From Trinickia terrae (GTDB lineage: Bacteria > Pseudomonadota > Gammaproteobacteria > Burkholderiales > Burkholderiaceae), in NCBI RefSeq assembly GCF_005144415.1, contig NZ_SWJE01000007.1, positions 62,001 to 126,000 of the forward strand: a stretch of DNA of 64,000 bases. The letters are read 5' to 3'. Of this stretch, positions 9,675 to 18,924 are shown in pieces (the first letter of the stretch is position 1; each line of letters opens with the position of its first letter). The translations under genes were made by a program, and so were the position numbers. The notes under the pieces were generated by a model, which saw only the letters and a program-made list of their open reading frames with translations, had not been told where the DNA came from and did not search any database.

Positions 9675-10314
9675 CGAATCCGAACGGGCCGCTGTCTACC
9701 GCGCCATCTACGAGCGGCGCGACATGCGGCATTTCGTGCGCGAACCGGTCGACGCGGACGTGCTGCGGCGCTTGATCGACGCGGCGCACCACGCGCCGAG
9801 CGTCGGCTTCATGCAGCCGTGGCGCATCCTGCGCGTGACCGACGAGCCGTTGCGCGCAGCCTTGCACGCGGCCGTCGAGCGCGAGCGCGTGAAGACCGCC
9901 GAGGCGCTCGGCGAGCGGCATGACGAGTTCATGAAGCTCAAGGTCGAAGGCATGCGCGACTGCGGCGAGCTGCTCGTGATGGCGCTGATGGACGGCCGCG
10001 ACAAGCACATCTTCGGGCGGCGCACGATGCCCGAGATGGACCTGGCGTCGGTCGCCTGCGCGATCCAGAACATGTGGCTTGCCGCGCGCGCCGAAGGACT
10101 CGGCATGGGATGGGTATCGCTATTCGATGCCGACGACGTGCGCAGCCTGATGAAAATGCCTGAAGGCGCGAAGCCGGTAGCGATACTCTGCCTCGGGCAT
10201 GTCGCGCAATTCTATGAGAAGCCGATGCTCGAAATGGAGCGCTGGGCGCAAAGAATGCCGGTCGCGGAGTGCGTATTCGAGAACTACTGGCCGTGCGCCA
10301 GAAACGATGCCTGA
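9658..10314 (+). CDS. bluB: 5,6-dimethylbenzimidazole synthase BluB
   Basis: This 218-residue nitroreductase-fold flavoprotein has the BluB pattern YERRDMRHF near the N-terminus, HHAPSVGFMQPWR for FMN and substrate binding, and GLGMGWVSLFD in the C-terminal half. BluB breaks down FMNH2 with oxygen to form the lower ligand base of cobalamin. It overlaps the end of cobB, so co-translation is likely. Two close starts are possible (9658 and 9664). Its presence argues for de novo synthesis of B12 with DMB as lower ligand in an aerobic organism. Confidence 0.94.
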   Translation: MAMQFDESERAAVYRAIYERRDMRHFVREPVDADVLRRLIDAAHHAPSVGFMQPWRILRVTDEPLRAALHAAVERERVKTAEALGERHDEFMKLKVEGMRDCGELLVMALMDGRDKHIFGRRTMPEMDLASVACAIQNMWLAARAEGLGMGWVSLFDADDVRSLMKMPEGAKPVAILCLGHVAQFYEKPMLEMERWAQRMPVAECVFENYWPCARNDA

Positions 10315-10330
10315 AACGGCAAGGTTTTCC

Positions 10331-10576
10331 CTAACCGCCGATTCTAAAATGTTCGACGTGCTGCCCTGCCGCCACGGCACGGCGCAGCCAGTCGGGCAGA
10401 TCCCCGTGACCATCCCAGGTGTTGCCGTAAGCGTCGCGGTATAAAATTTCCCGCTCCGCCTGGCGGTCGGCCGCCACGGAGGCGGCTAACGCCTCATCGG
10501 TAATGCCATATTCTTCCATTCGTCGCCGCAACCAGCGAATAAGCCGGTCGCGAGCTTCGCCATTGAGCTGTTCCAT
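10331..10576 (-). CDS. Small H-NS-type nucleoid protein
   Basis: An 81-residue protein whose C-terminal half (YRDAYGNTWDGHGDLPDWL) fits the H-NS family DNA-binding pattern of aromatic-x-D...G-x-TW-G-G-x-x-P-WL. The N-terminal 35 residues are helical and charged but shorter than a full H-NS oligomerisation domain. Burkholderia genomes carry many short H-NS-like proteins of this kind. It is convergent with bluB (16 bp between stops) and not obviously in an operon. It may silence AT-rich DNA locally, but no target can be assigned. Confidence 0.7.
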   Translation of the reverse strand: MEQLNGEARDRLIRWLRRRMEEYGITDEALAASVAADRQAEREILYRDAYGNTWDGHGDLPDWLRRAVAAGQHVEHFRIGG

Positions 10577-10955
10577 CGATGATTCCGATTCGGTTGATGC
10601 GGGAGCGCGCGGGCTCCAAATGACTAGAGGCGAATCATACTCGACACGCCGTCAATCGGCGCCGACGAGCCTGCAAAGCGAGTAAGGAGACTAGCGGTGC
10701 GCTATTTTGGAGCCGTGCCGGAAACACGTCTGCGCTCTCGCGCCTCCCCGTGGATTGACGGACGATCCGAAACCGCAAAATCGTGCCGATTTGCATATTA
10801 TGCACGCCGGATTAGTTTGCGGCACTTTCAATCGTTAAAGCGTATATCGAATCGCGGGCTTTCCGCAAGATTCCGGCAGCCAGTACACTCACGCCTCTCA
10901 TGCCGGTGAGCAGTGATCGTTCCTGCATCACGCTCGCTCTAAAAAAGTCAAACAA
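10577..10955. other. Intergenic region, no gene seen
   Basis: This 379-bp gap lies between the start of the H-NS-like gene (leftward) and the secreted protein gene (rightward), so it should hold both promoters. It is less GC-rich than its surroundings in the 10780-10860 part. I see no convincing ORF, repeat or hairpin in it. Confidence 0.6.
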
Positions 10956-11690
10956 ATGCCAATTCATAACATGCACGCACCCGCGCTACCCATCCGACGA
11001 ATCAAGCGGGCCGTCCGCGCTGCCATGCTGGTGGCGGGCCTGTCGGCGCTGCTCTCGATGATGCCGACGCCGTCCGGCGCGCAGGAATCCAAGACGGCTC
11101 CAGCCTCTTCGTCCGAGCCAAAACCGGTTCAAACGATCACGCCGATCTTTAGCCAGCTCATCGGCTTCTCGTTGCCGACGGGTTTCAATCCAGTCGACTT
11201 CGAGCAGACGCAGGGCGACAACTATATTCGCGAATCGGTTCTCAGGGGCGAAACCGTCGACCGCTGGACGCAGATGATCACCGTCACCGGACTCAAGGCG
11301 AACCCGGGCATGGCGAACGAGCCCCCGATCGAGCTGGCGAAATTCATCGCGGGCGGATTTCACCGCGCGTGCCCGGATACGTTCGCGGTGACGCCATTCG
11401 GCGAAGCGAAAGTCGATGGCTATGCGGGCTATGTAGCGGTCGTTCGCTGCGGCTCGGTGACGGACGGCCCGTCGTCGGCGCATAGCGAAACCGCCATTGT
11501 GTTCGCGATCAAGGGAACGACCGACTTTTACTCGGTGCAATGGGCGGAGCGCGGGCCGGTTGCCACCGGCGATCTCGCCTCCGAGAAGAACAAATGGCTG
11601 GACCGGCTGAACCAGCTGACCCCGGTCAGGATCTGTCCGATCGTGCCGGGCGAGAAGGCGCCGTATCCGAGCTGCCAGCAATCGCACTGA
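10956..11690 (+). CDS. Secreted/periplasmic protein of unknown function
   Basis: A 244-residue protein I do not recognise. A Sec signal peptide is clear: basic RRIKRAVR, a hydrophobic core AAMLVAGLSALLSMM, and a likely cut after PTPSGA. A low-complexity Ala/Ser/Pro linker follows, then a globular domain with three cysteines that could form disulfides (RACPDTF, VRCGSV, RICPIVPG, with a fourth in SCQQSH). It lies next to the first half of the T6SS locus and is transcribed towards it, but convergent with the membrane-anchored protein at 11876-12805. A link to the T6SS is possible but not shown. A second in-frame ATG at 10971 is an alternative start. Confidence 0.75.
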   Translation: MPIHNMHAPALPIRRIKRAVRAAMLVAGLSALLSMMPTPSGAQESKTAPASSSEPKPVQTITPIFSQLIGFSLPTGFNPVDFEQTQGDNYIRESVLRGETVDRWTQMITVTGLKANPGMANEPPIELAKFIAGGFHRACPDTFAVTPFGEAKVDGYAGYVAVVRCGSVTDGPSSAHSETAIVFAIKGTTDFYSVQWAERGPVATGDLASEKNKWLDRLNQLTPVRICPIVPGEKAPYPSCQQSH

Positions 11691-11697
11691 ACGGCAT

Positions 11698-11715
11698 CCC
11701 CCGAAAACTCTCACC
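11698..11715 (-). repeat. Dispersed short motif, copy A
   Basis: On the minus strand this reads GGTGAGAGTTTTCGGGGG, close to the window-wide consensus GGTGAGNNTTTTCGGGAGC. It starts 8 bp after the stop of the secreted protein gene. Confidence 0.6.
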
Positions 11716-11801
11716 TTTGACAGCGGGCGGCGCCGGTTCGAATTCCGGAAGGGCCCGTCCAGCAAGGGGTTGCGTCGCCATCACCCGGCGCTGATGCGAG
11801 T

Positions 11802-11820
11802 GCTCCCGAATAGTCTCACC
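11802..11820 (-). repeat. Dispersed short motif, copy B
   Basis: On the minus strand this reads GGTGAGACTATTCGGGAGC, one mismatch in the fixed positions of the consensus. It lies 56 bp from the 3' end of the gene at 11876-12805 and about 90 bp from copy A, between two convergent genes. Confidence 0.65.
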
Positions 11821-11875
11821 TTAATGAAGGACTGGCGGCGCGGCGCCTTGCGCGCCGCCGCCGAATCGCATCGTC

Positions 11876-12805
11876 TCAATTCTGCTTGGCCTGCGCGGAC
11901 GCGTTGGGACACGCCGGATCCTTGCCCCAATGGCCGTCGCAGACGCGCCAGCGGCACAACTCCTCCTCGAAGAAGCCCCGCGTGCCGCACTCCTTGACCT
12001 GCTCGGCCAGGCTCTTCTTGGCTTGCGCCTTATCGGCCGGCTGCTGAGCAGCGGGCACAGCCGGCTTCTTCGCGTTATACGGCGTCGTGCGCGCGACAAG
12101 CGCCTCAAGAAGATCGGCATCCGAATCATTCTTGGCCGCCACCTTCTTCGTGTCCGCGTGTTTATCCTTTTCCGCATGCGCCGCCGCGACCTTCTCCTCG
12201 TGACGGTCTTTCGCCGTTTCGCGCTTCGCGTGCGCAGTCGATGTGGGCGACGCGGCCGGCAGCTTCACGGCGGCAACGGCAGGCTTCGACGCGGCCACTG
12301 CCGGCGCCGACGCACCCACCGGCACCGCGCCGTCAGCCAGCGCGCGCGACAAGGGGTTCGCGTCCGCTCCGCTCACGCTGGCCGAAGCGGACTTGGCGTC
12401 GGCGTCGCTGTTCTCGTCGGTGATGATGGTCGCGGCATGCGGCGCCGAAGCCGCATCCTTCTGCGCATTCGCGTCGGCAGCCGCGAGCTGGGCCGCGCTG
12501 CCCGCGCTCGCAGGCGCGGCGGCTTTCTGCTGCACGGCATTGGACGCCTGCTCGACCGCGGCGACGTCGTGATCCGCCTGCCTTGGCTTCTGCAGCTGCC
12601 AAGCAGCAATTCCGCCGCCCGCGACGACCAGCAACCCTGCCAGCACGAACGGCAGCTTGGAGCGCCGGCGCGGCGCGGCCTGCTGCGTGACGCGGCCCTC
12701 CAGATTGGCAAGGATGCGCGCGTTGTTCGCTGGTGGTGCGCTTTTGGCAGCGTCCGCCAGCAAGCTAGGCGGTGCTTTCGAATTTGAACTTTCCGGCGCA
12801 CTCAT
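11876..12805 (-). CDS. Membrane-anchored Ala/Lys-rich protein with Cys-rich tail, T6SS-associated (possible TagY)
   Basis: A 309-residue protein with a short cytoplasmic N-terminus, one transmembrane helix (KLPFVLAGLLVVAGGGIAAW, about residues 50-69), a long low-complexity Ala/Lys/Asp linker of about 190 residues and a compact C-terminal motif with four cysteines (CGTRGFFEEELCRWRVCDGH ... ACPN). The topology suggests the linker and tail cross the periplasm. It is divergent from the M15 peptidase and tssM. Spacing and position fit the gene called tagY next to tagX in Burkholderia T6SS-1 loci; I make that match from memory of gene order, not similarity. Confidence 0.7.
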   Translation of the reverse strand: MSAPESSNSKAPPSLLADAAKSAPPANNARILANLEGRVTQQAAPRRRSKLPFVLAGLLVVAGGGIAAWQLQKPRQADHDVAAVEQASNAVQQKAAAPASAGSAAQLAAADANAQKDAASAPHAATIITDENSDADAKSASASVSGADANPLSRALADGAVPVGASAPAVAASKPAVAAVKLPAASPTSTAHAKRETAKDRHEEKVAAAHAEKDKHADTKKVAAKNDSDADLLEALVARTTPYNAKKPAVPAAQQPADKAQAKKSLAEQVKECGTRGFFEEELCRWRVCDGHWGKDPACPNASAQAKQN

Positions 12806-12931
12806 TCTTCACTGCCTCATTGAATCCTTGTTTAATTCGCCGATAATACGCTGCGGCCTATCTGTCAGCAGGCCCGATTCTAAGAGCAAGCATTACAAAA
12901 TTCAATTAGTTCGAATTTCCGGGGCTTACCC

Positions 12932-13828
12932 TTGTTTGTCGTCGCACTGATCGCTTATTTCGCCCTCGCCGTCACCGCCGCGGCCATGCTGCTATTGCCG
13001 CCGTTACGTGCGTCGATATTGAATGCCGTGTTCGATTTGCATGGCCGCGTCACGCGCCGCGCATCGAATAGCGCAGCGCTCGCTCGCGGACATTTAACAA
13101 AATCAGTAAAATCTTCGCAAATCGCTTTAGTCGACGTGCAAAAATTACTGTTTCGGCGGCGCTTGCTGATTTTCGTTACCGCAGGTATTCTTGCGACGCC
13201 GCCGTTAATCGCAATTGCATTGCGCGGCCGTCAATTGTTATTCCAGTATGACGACACGGCAATCCGGGTTCCCGACGAGAAAATTGCCGCGCTGTTGAAC
13301 GGCGAACAGCTCGTGCCGCCGCCGCAGCTGCCGCCGGAGGTGTTCGCGACCCAGGAGGTCGAGCGGGTGCGGCCCGCGCTGGTCGATGCAAGCCGCGACT
13401 GGAACTTGCTCGACGCCGACTTCAGAACCCGGCTATTGCTCGTCTATAAAATCATGCGCGAGCAATACGGCTATCAAATGGCCTTGCTGGAAGGTTACCG
13501 CAGCCCGGCGCGGCAAAACCGGCTTGCGCAATTGGGGGGCGTCACCAATGCCGCAGCATTTCAGAGCTATCACCAATACGGCCTGGCCGCCGATAACGCC
13601 TTTTTGCGCGACGGCAAGCTCGTCATTTCCGAAAAAGATCCCTGGGCCATGCACGGCTACGAGCTATACGGACAAACCGCCGAGCAAGTCGGCCTGGTTT
13701 GGGGCGGACGGTGGAAATTGATGGACCTCGGCCACGTCGAATATCACAAGCCCGGCTTCGTAATGGGGCGCAGCCCCGTCCCGCCTCAATTACAAAACTT
13801 GCAAAGCCGCACCGATCTGCGCCAATAA
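12932..13828 (+). CDS. tagX: TagX-like M15 family peptidoglycan peptidase of the T6SS
   Basis: A 298-residue protein with two N-terminal hydrophobic segments (about residues 2-26 and 70-90) and a C-terminal VanY/M15-type zinc peptidase domain. It has YRSPARQNRL, SYHQYGLAADN (H214 and D221 as probable zinc ligands) and GHVEYH (H268, E270, H272). TagX of Acinetobacter is an L,D-endopeptidase that opens peptidoglycan for T6SS assembly; position directly upstream of tssM supports the same job. The start is uncertain: it is a TTG at 12932, which keeps the first membrane segment, and a later start would remove it. The gap to tssM is 86 bp. Confidence 0.8.
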   Translation: MFVVALIAYFALAVTAAAMLLLPPLRASILNAVFDLHGRVTRRASNSAALARGHLTKSVKSSQIALVDVQKLLFRRRLLIFVTAGILATPPLIAIALRGRQLLFQYDDTAIRVPDEKIAALLNGEQLVPPPQLPPEVFATQEVERVRPALVDASRDWNLLDADFRTRLLLVYKIMREQYGYQMALLEGYRSPARQNRLAQLGGVTNAAAFQSYHQYGLAADNAFLRDGKLVISEKDPWAMHGYELYGQTAEQVGLVWGGRWKLMDLGHVEYHKPGFVMGRSPVPPQLQNLQSRTDLRQ

Positions 13829-13914
13829 ACCGACAAGACGCATTTGACAATTGCGCATTAAACGCCACGCATAGCCACAATTAGCCACGCCTACCATCAA
13901 GACCGAAACGCCTT

Positions 13915-16900
13915 ATGCAACGCTTTCTCAGTTGGTTGACACATAAACGCACGCTGACCGTCATCGGGCTCATTGCGCTCGCGGCGGTGCTGTTCATCGG
14001 CGCCGCCGTGCTGCAGATCGACGCGGCCGGCTCAGGCGCGGCCGGCTCAGGTCCGGTCTGGCCGGCCGCCATTTTCGGCGCCGTCGTGCTGCTGATGCTG
14101 CTGGTCTGGCTCTGGCGCAAGCTGCGCGCGCGGCGCGCCAACAACAAGCTCGGCGAGATGCTCGAAGCGCAGGCCGAAGCGGCCCAGGCCGCCCCGGTCA
14201 GCGCAGCCGCATCCGGGCAGAAGCAGCCGGAACTCGACGCGCTGCGCACGCGCCTCGTCGAAGCGGTCAAGACGATCAAGACGTCGAAGATCGGCCAGAT
14301 GTCGGGCGGCTCCGCGCTCTACGAACTGCCGTGGTACATCGTCATCGGCAATCCGGCGGCGGGCAAGAGCAGCGCGGTGCTGAACTCGGGCCTGCAGTTC
14401 CCGTTCGCCGACAAGAGCAATGCAGTGGTCCACGGCATCGGCGGCACGCGCAATTGCGACTGGTTCTTCACCACCGAGGGCATCCTGCTCGACACCGCCG
14501 GCCGCTACTCGGTGCACGAGGAAGACCGCAGCGAATGGCTCGGCTTCCTGAACCTGCTCAAGCGCTACCGTCCGAAGGCGCCGATCAACGGCATCATCGT
14601 GACGGCCAGCATCGCCGAACTGACGGGCAACCGCCCCGAAGCGACCATCAACCTCGCCAAGAACCTGCGCCAGCGCGTGCAGGAGCTGACCGAAAAGCTC
14701 GAAGTGTTCGCGCCGGTCTACGTGATGTTCACGAAGACCGACCTCATCACCGGCTTCACCGAATTCTTCAGCGGCAGCGACCGCAGCGAGTACGACCGCG
14801 TCTGGGGCGCGACGCTGCCCTACGAGCCCGACGAGAAGCGCGACATCGTCGCCCTTTTCGACGAGCGCTTCGAGGAGCTCTACGAAGGCCTCAAGGAGAT
14901 CAGCGTCGCGCAGATGTCGATCAGCCGCGGCAACAAGCTCTCGCCTGGGCAGTTGAGCTTCCCGCTCGAGTTCTCGGCGATCAAGCCCGCGCTGCGCGTG
15001 TTCCTCGCGACGCTGTTCGAGAACAACCCGTTCCAGTACAAGCCGATCTTCCGCGGCTTCTATTTCACGAGCGCCCTGCAGGAAGGCGAGACCAACAGCG
15101 CCGCCGCCGAACGCATCGGCCAGCGCTTCGGCCTGAACACCGGCAGCCTGCCGAAGCCGCAAAGCGCCTTCTCGAAGAACGGCTTCTTCCTGCGCGACCT
15201 GTTTTCGAAAGTCATCTTCGCCGACCGCCAGACGGTCCGCCAATTCGCGAGCCCGGCCAAGACGCGCCTGCGCTACGCGACGTTCTTCGGCTTCGTCGCG
15301 GTGCTCGCGCTCGCGCTCGGCGGCTGGACATGGTCGACGATCGGCAACCAGCAGCTCGCCGCGAACGTGCAGGCCGATCTCGACAACGTCGTGCGCCTGC
15401 AGCAGAACCGCGAAGACCTGCAATCGCGCCTTCAAGCGATGGACATCCTCGAAGACCGCATCGACCAGCTCGAGCAATTCCGCCGCGACCGGCCGCTGTC
15501 GGTGTCGCTCGGGCTGTATCAGGGCGATCAGATGGAGCAGCGCCTGCTCGCCGAGTATTACAGCGGCGTGAAGCAGCTGATGCTCGATCCGGTCTCGCAG
15601 AATCTCGTGTCGTTCCTGAAGGACGTGGACGCGCATCCGGACCAGCTCGCGCCGATGACCCACGCGCCCGAGTCCGGCGCGATCCAGGTCTCCGCGAAGA
15701 CGTCGGGCGCATCGGGCACGCCGGGCGCGGGCGCCACGAGCCTGTCGGCCACGGCGGGCAGCCAGGGCAGTCTCTATAGCGACGCGTCGCCGACCAACGT
15801 CGAAGACGCCTACAACGCGCTCAAGACCTACCTGATGCTCTCCGACAAGCGCCATGTCGAGCAGGCCCACCTGACCGACCAGATCGCCCGCTTCTGGCGC
15901 GGCTGGCTCGAGTCGAACCGCGGCACCATGCCTCGCGACCAGATGATCCGCAGCGCCGAGCGCATGATCACGTTCTACCTCGCGCGCGTGAACGACGACG
16001 ACTGGCCGATGGTCGAAGCGAACCTCTCGCTCGTCGACCAGACCCGCGAGAACCTGCGCCACGTCGTGCGCGGCATGCCGGCTCGCCAGCGCGTCTATGA
16101 AGAGATCAAGGCGCGCGCCTCGACCCGCTTCGCGCCGATGACGATCGCCCGCATCGTCGGTGACCAGAACACGGCCCTGATCGGCGGCAGCTACGCGATT
16201 CCGGGCACCTTCACGCGCGAAGCCTGGTTCCAGTACGTGCAGCCCGCGATCCGCGACGCCGCAACCAAGGAATTGCAGGCGAAGGACTGGGTGCTCAACA
16301 CGGCGTCGCAGGACGACCTGACGCTCGAAGGCAGCCCCGAGCAGATCCAGAAGGCGCTCGTCGGCATGTACAAGGACGAGTACGCGCAGCACTGGCAGAA
16401 GTTCATGCAGGGCATCGCCGTGCAGAGCTTCGGCAGCTTCAACCAGGCGGTCGATTCGATGAACCGCCTTGGCGACCCGCAGGATTCGCCGATCAAGAAG
16501 GTGCTCGAAACCGCCTACGACCAGACCTCGTGGGACAACCCGGCGCTCGCGAACTCGGCGTTGAAGAGCGTGCAGGGCGGCGTGACGAGCTGGTTCAAGA
16601 ACCTGTTCTCGCGCGCGCAGTCCGGGCCGGTCAGCGCGAACATCGACATCAACGGCAATCCGGTCGAGCTCGGCGTGGGTCCGATCGGCCAGCAGTTCTC
16701 GGGCCTCGCTCGCGTGGTCGCGAAGCAGGACGGCAACTCGCTGCTGCGCGGCTACATGGATTCGCTGTCGAAGGTCCGCACGCGCTTCAACGTGCTGAAG
16801 AACCAGGGCGACCCCGGACCGGGCGCGCGCGAGCTGATGCAGCAGACGCTCGACGGCAACGGCTCGGAGCTCGCCGATTCGCTGAAGTTCGTCGACGAGC

Positions 16901-17946
16901 AGATGCTCACGGGCCTCACCGATGCGCAACGCAAGGCGCTGCGTCCGCTGCTCGTGCGGCCGCTGATGCAGGCGTTCGCGGTCGTGATCCAGCCGGCCAG
17001 CGCCGAAGTCAACAAGGTGTGGAACGCACAGGTCTACCAGCCGTTCCAGGGCTCGCTCGCGAACAAGTATCCGTTCGACGGCAGCGCGAAGGTCGAGGCC
17101 GGCGCCAGCGAGATCGCGCAGGTGTTCGGGCCGGACGGCTCGGTGGCGAAGTTCGTCAACACGACGCTCGGGCCGCTCGCCGTGCGCCGCGGCGATACGC
17201 TGACCGCGCGCACCTGGGGCGACATGGGCATGACGCTCACGCCCGACCTCACGAACGGCTTCGCGCGCTGGGTCGCGCCGCTCTCGGGCGGCGCGGCGGG
17301 CGGCGGCGGCGCGGGCGGCGGCGGATCATCCGAACCGCAGACGGTGTTCCAGATCCTGCCGCAGCCGAGCACCGGCACGACCGAGTACACGCTCGCGATC
17401 GACGGCCAGCAGCTGCGCTACCGCAACACGCCGCCGCAGTGGACCAACTTCGTGTGGCCGAACCCGCAGGGCACGCCGGGCGCGACGCTGTCCGCGACGA
17501 CCTTTGACGGCCGCACGATCCAGCTCGTCAACGAGCCGGGCCGCTACGGTCTCGAGAAGCTGATCAACTCGGCGCAGCGCAAACGCCGTCCGGACGGCAC
17601 GTTCGATTTGTCGTGGACGCAAGGCAACGTGACGGTGGCGCTGTCGATGCGCATCATCAGCACCTCGCAGCCGACGGGCGGCGCCAGCGGCGGTGGCGAC
17701 GCACCGCAGCAGCAGAGCCTGCGCGGGCTGAAGCTGCCGTCGTCGGTGGTGGATCTCGGCGCGGCCAACGCCGCGCTCGCAATCGCGAGCGGCGCCGCGG
17801 GCGGCGCTTCGAATGCGAACGCGAATGCCGCCGCAGGCTCGCAGGCCGCGGCGCCGCCGGGCGCGCCAACCAGCGCGCCGGTGAACGTGTCGGCGAACAC
17901 GCAGGCCGCCCCGGCTGCGGTCAATCCTGGAGGAGGTGCGCAATGA
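13915..17946 (+). CDS. tssM: T6SS membrane-complex protein TssM (IcmF)
   Basis: This 1343-residue IcmF-family protein has two N-terminal membrane helices (about residues 15-35 and 48-68), a cytoplasmic domain with an intact Walker A (GNPAAGKSS, residues 145-153), a third helix near 460-480, and a long periplasmic part ending in the IcmF C-terminal and TssJ-binding region. TssM joins TssL in the inner membrane to the TssJ lipoprotein. A glycine-rich hinge (about residues 1125-1140) and an Ala/Asn-rich C-terminal tail are visible. The stop overlaps the tagF start as ATGA. It is separated from tssJ-tssK-tssL by about 25 kb, unlike a contiguous T6SS locus. Confidence 0.97.
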   Translation: MQRFLSWLTHKRTLTVIGLIALAAVLFIGAAVLQIDAAGSGAAGSGPVWPAAIFGAVVLLMLLVWLWRKLRARRANNKLGEMLEAQAEAAQAAPVSAAASGQKQPELDALRTRLVEAVKTIKTSKIGQMSGGSALYELPWYIVIGNPAAGKSSAVLNSGLQFPFADKSNAVVHGIGGTRNCDWFFTTEGILLDTAGRYSVHEEDRSEWLGFLNLLKRYRPKAPINGIIVTASIAELTGNRPEATINLAKNLRQRVQELTEKLEVFAPVYVMFTKTDLITGFTEFFSGSDRSEYDRVWGATLPYEPDEKRDIVALFDERFEELYEGLKEISVAQMSISRGNKLSPGQLSFPLEFSAIKPALRVFLATLFENNPFQYKPIFRGFYFTSALQEGETNSAAAERIGQRFGLNTGSLPKPQSAFSKNGFFLRDLFSKVIFADRQTVRQFASPAKTRLRYATFFGFVAVLALALGGWTWSTIGNQQLAANVQADLDNVVRLQQNREDLQSRLQAMDILEDRIDQLEQFRRDRPLSVSLGLYQGDQMEQRLLAEYYSGVKQLMLDPVSQNLVSFLKDVDAHPDQLAPMTHAPESGAIQVSAKTSGASGTPGAGATSLSATAGSQGSLYSDASPTNVEDAYNALKTYLMLSDKRHVEQAHLTDQIARFWRGWLESNRGTMPRDQMIRSAERMITFYLARVNDDDWPMVEANLSLVDQTRENLRHVVRGMPARQRVYEEIKARASTRFAPMTIARIVGDQNTALIGGSYAIPGTFTREAWFQYVQPAIRDAATKELQAKDWVLNTASQDDLTLEGSPEQIQKALVGMYKDEYAQHWQKFMQGIAVQSFGSFNQAVDSMNRLGDPQDSPIKKVLETAYDQTSWDNPALANSALKSVQGGVTSWFKNLFSRAQSGPVSANIDINGNPVELGVGPIGQQFSGLARVVAKQDGNSLLRGYMDSLSKVRTRFNVLKNQGDPGPGARELMQQTLDGNGSELADSLKFVDEQMLTGLTDAQRKALRPLLVRPLMQAFAVVIQPASAEVNKVWNAQVYQPFQGSLANKYPFDGSAKVEAGASEIAQVFGPDGSVAKFVNTTLGPLAVRRGDTLTARTWGDMGMTLTPDLTNGFARWVAPLSGGAAGGGGAGGGGSSEPQTVFQILPQPSTGTTEYTLAIDGQQLRYRNTPPQWTNFVWPNPQGTPGATLSATTFDGRTIQLVNEPGRYGLEKLINSAQRKRRPDGTFDLSWTQGNVTVALSMRIISTSQPTGGASGGGDAPQQQSLRGLKLPSSVVDLGAANAALAIASGAAGGASNANANAAAGSQAAAPPGAPTSAPVNVSANTQAAPAAVNPGGGAQ

Positions 17947-18920
17947 CGCAACCCGTGCAGGCGCAACTCGCCTACTTCGGCAAGATTCCTTCGCGCGGCG
18001 ACTTCGTCAAGAGCGTGCACAACCCGCAGCTCTTGCAGACGCTCGACCGCTGGATCGCGCAGGCGATGGAGCTGCTCGCCGACGACCCGCGCTGGAAGAT
18101 CACCTACGAGAACGCGAAGCCGATGCACTTCGCGTTCCTCGGCTCGCAGAGCAAGCTCGCGATCGCGGGCCACATCATGACGAGCCGCGATATTTCATCG
18201 AGGCGCTTCCCGTTCCTCGCCGCGACCGCGCTCGAAGTCGACCGCCCGCTCCCGTTTCTCGCGCGCAGCCCGCTGGCGTTCAACCGGCTCTGGTCGCGCG
18301 CCGCGGAAAAGATGCGCCCGCTGCTCGACGCGAGCGAGCCCGCCGAAGTGCTGCAGGCGCTCGGCGAGACGCAAGTGCCGATCGACGTCGGCGCGCACGA
18401 CGGCACCTTCGCCGACTTCGTCGACCACCAGACGATGGCCGGCCTCGAACAGATGCTGCTCGCGAGCGGCCACCCCGTGCGCCTGCGCGGCGCGATGCTC
18501 GCGCTCGGCTCGCTGCTGCGGCCCGTGATGCAGAGCAAGTCCTCGCATCTCGAGCGAGGCCTCACGCTGCCGCTGCCGAACGACACGTTCTATCGCAGCC
18601 TCGTCGCCGCGTTCTGGCTCGAGCTGATCGCGCCGTTCGTCTCGCAGGCCGACTTCGAGCTCGCGATCTTCATCGGCACGATCGCCGAGCGCGAACGGCT
18701 CATCGTCGGCTTCAACGGCGCATCCGCGAAGACGCTGCACAGCGTCCTCGATCCACAGGCCTACGCCGCGCACAACATCGACATCGACGATCCCGAATGG
18801 ATCGACGGACACACGCAAAACGATCATGGAATCAGCAAGCTCGTCAGCTACCTCGAACAACCCCAGCTCTCGCTGCGCGTCGGCATCGACACGTTCCGCG
18901 AAGCGTTTGTCGGGGCTTGA
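17943..18920 (+). CDS. tagF: T6SS-associated protein TagF
   Basis: This 325-residue protein starts with the TagF (ImpM/DUF2094) signature AYFGKIPSRGDFVK at about residues 9-22, followed by LDRWIAQAMEL and FAFLGSQSKLAIAGHIMTS. TagF proteins act as post-translational repressors or modulators of T6SS activity in several species. The ATG lies inside the tssM stop (ATGA), preceded by GGAGG, so it is translationally coupled. An earlier in-frame start within tssM is possible on paper but gives no TagF similarity. The OmpA-family gene begins 5 bp after the stop. Confidence 0.95.
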   Translation: MTQPVQAQLAYFGKIPSRGDFVKSVHNPQLLQTLDRWIAQAMELLADDPRWKITYENAKPMHFAFLGSQSKLAIAGHIMTSRDISSRRFPFLAATALEVDRPLPFLARSPLAFNRLWSRAAEKMRPLLDASEPAEVLQALGETQVPIDVGAHDGTFADFVDHQTMAGLEQMLLASGHPVRLRGAMLALGSLLRPVMQSKSSHLERGLTLPLPNDTFYRSLVAAFWLELIAPFVSQADFELAIFIGTIAERERLIVGFNGASAKTLHSVLDPQAYAAHNIDIDDPEWIDGHTQNDHGISKLVSYLEQPQLSLRVGIDTFREAFVGA

Positions 18921-18924
18921 TGCG

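Noticed and set aside
10697-10909. A 70-codon plus-strand frame upstream of the secreted protein gene
   Set aside because: Arg/Ser-rich, no ribosome site, no domain.
14047-16929. A 960-codon open frame on the minus strand opposite tssM
   Set aside because: Arg/Leu/Val/His-rich shadow composition and complete overlap with a well-supported tssM.
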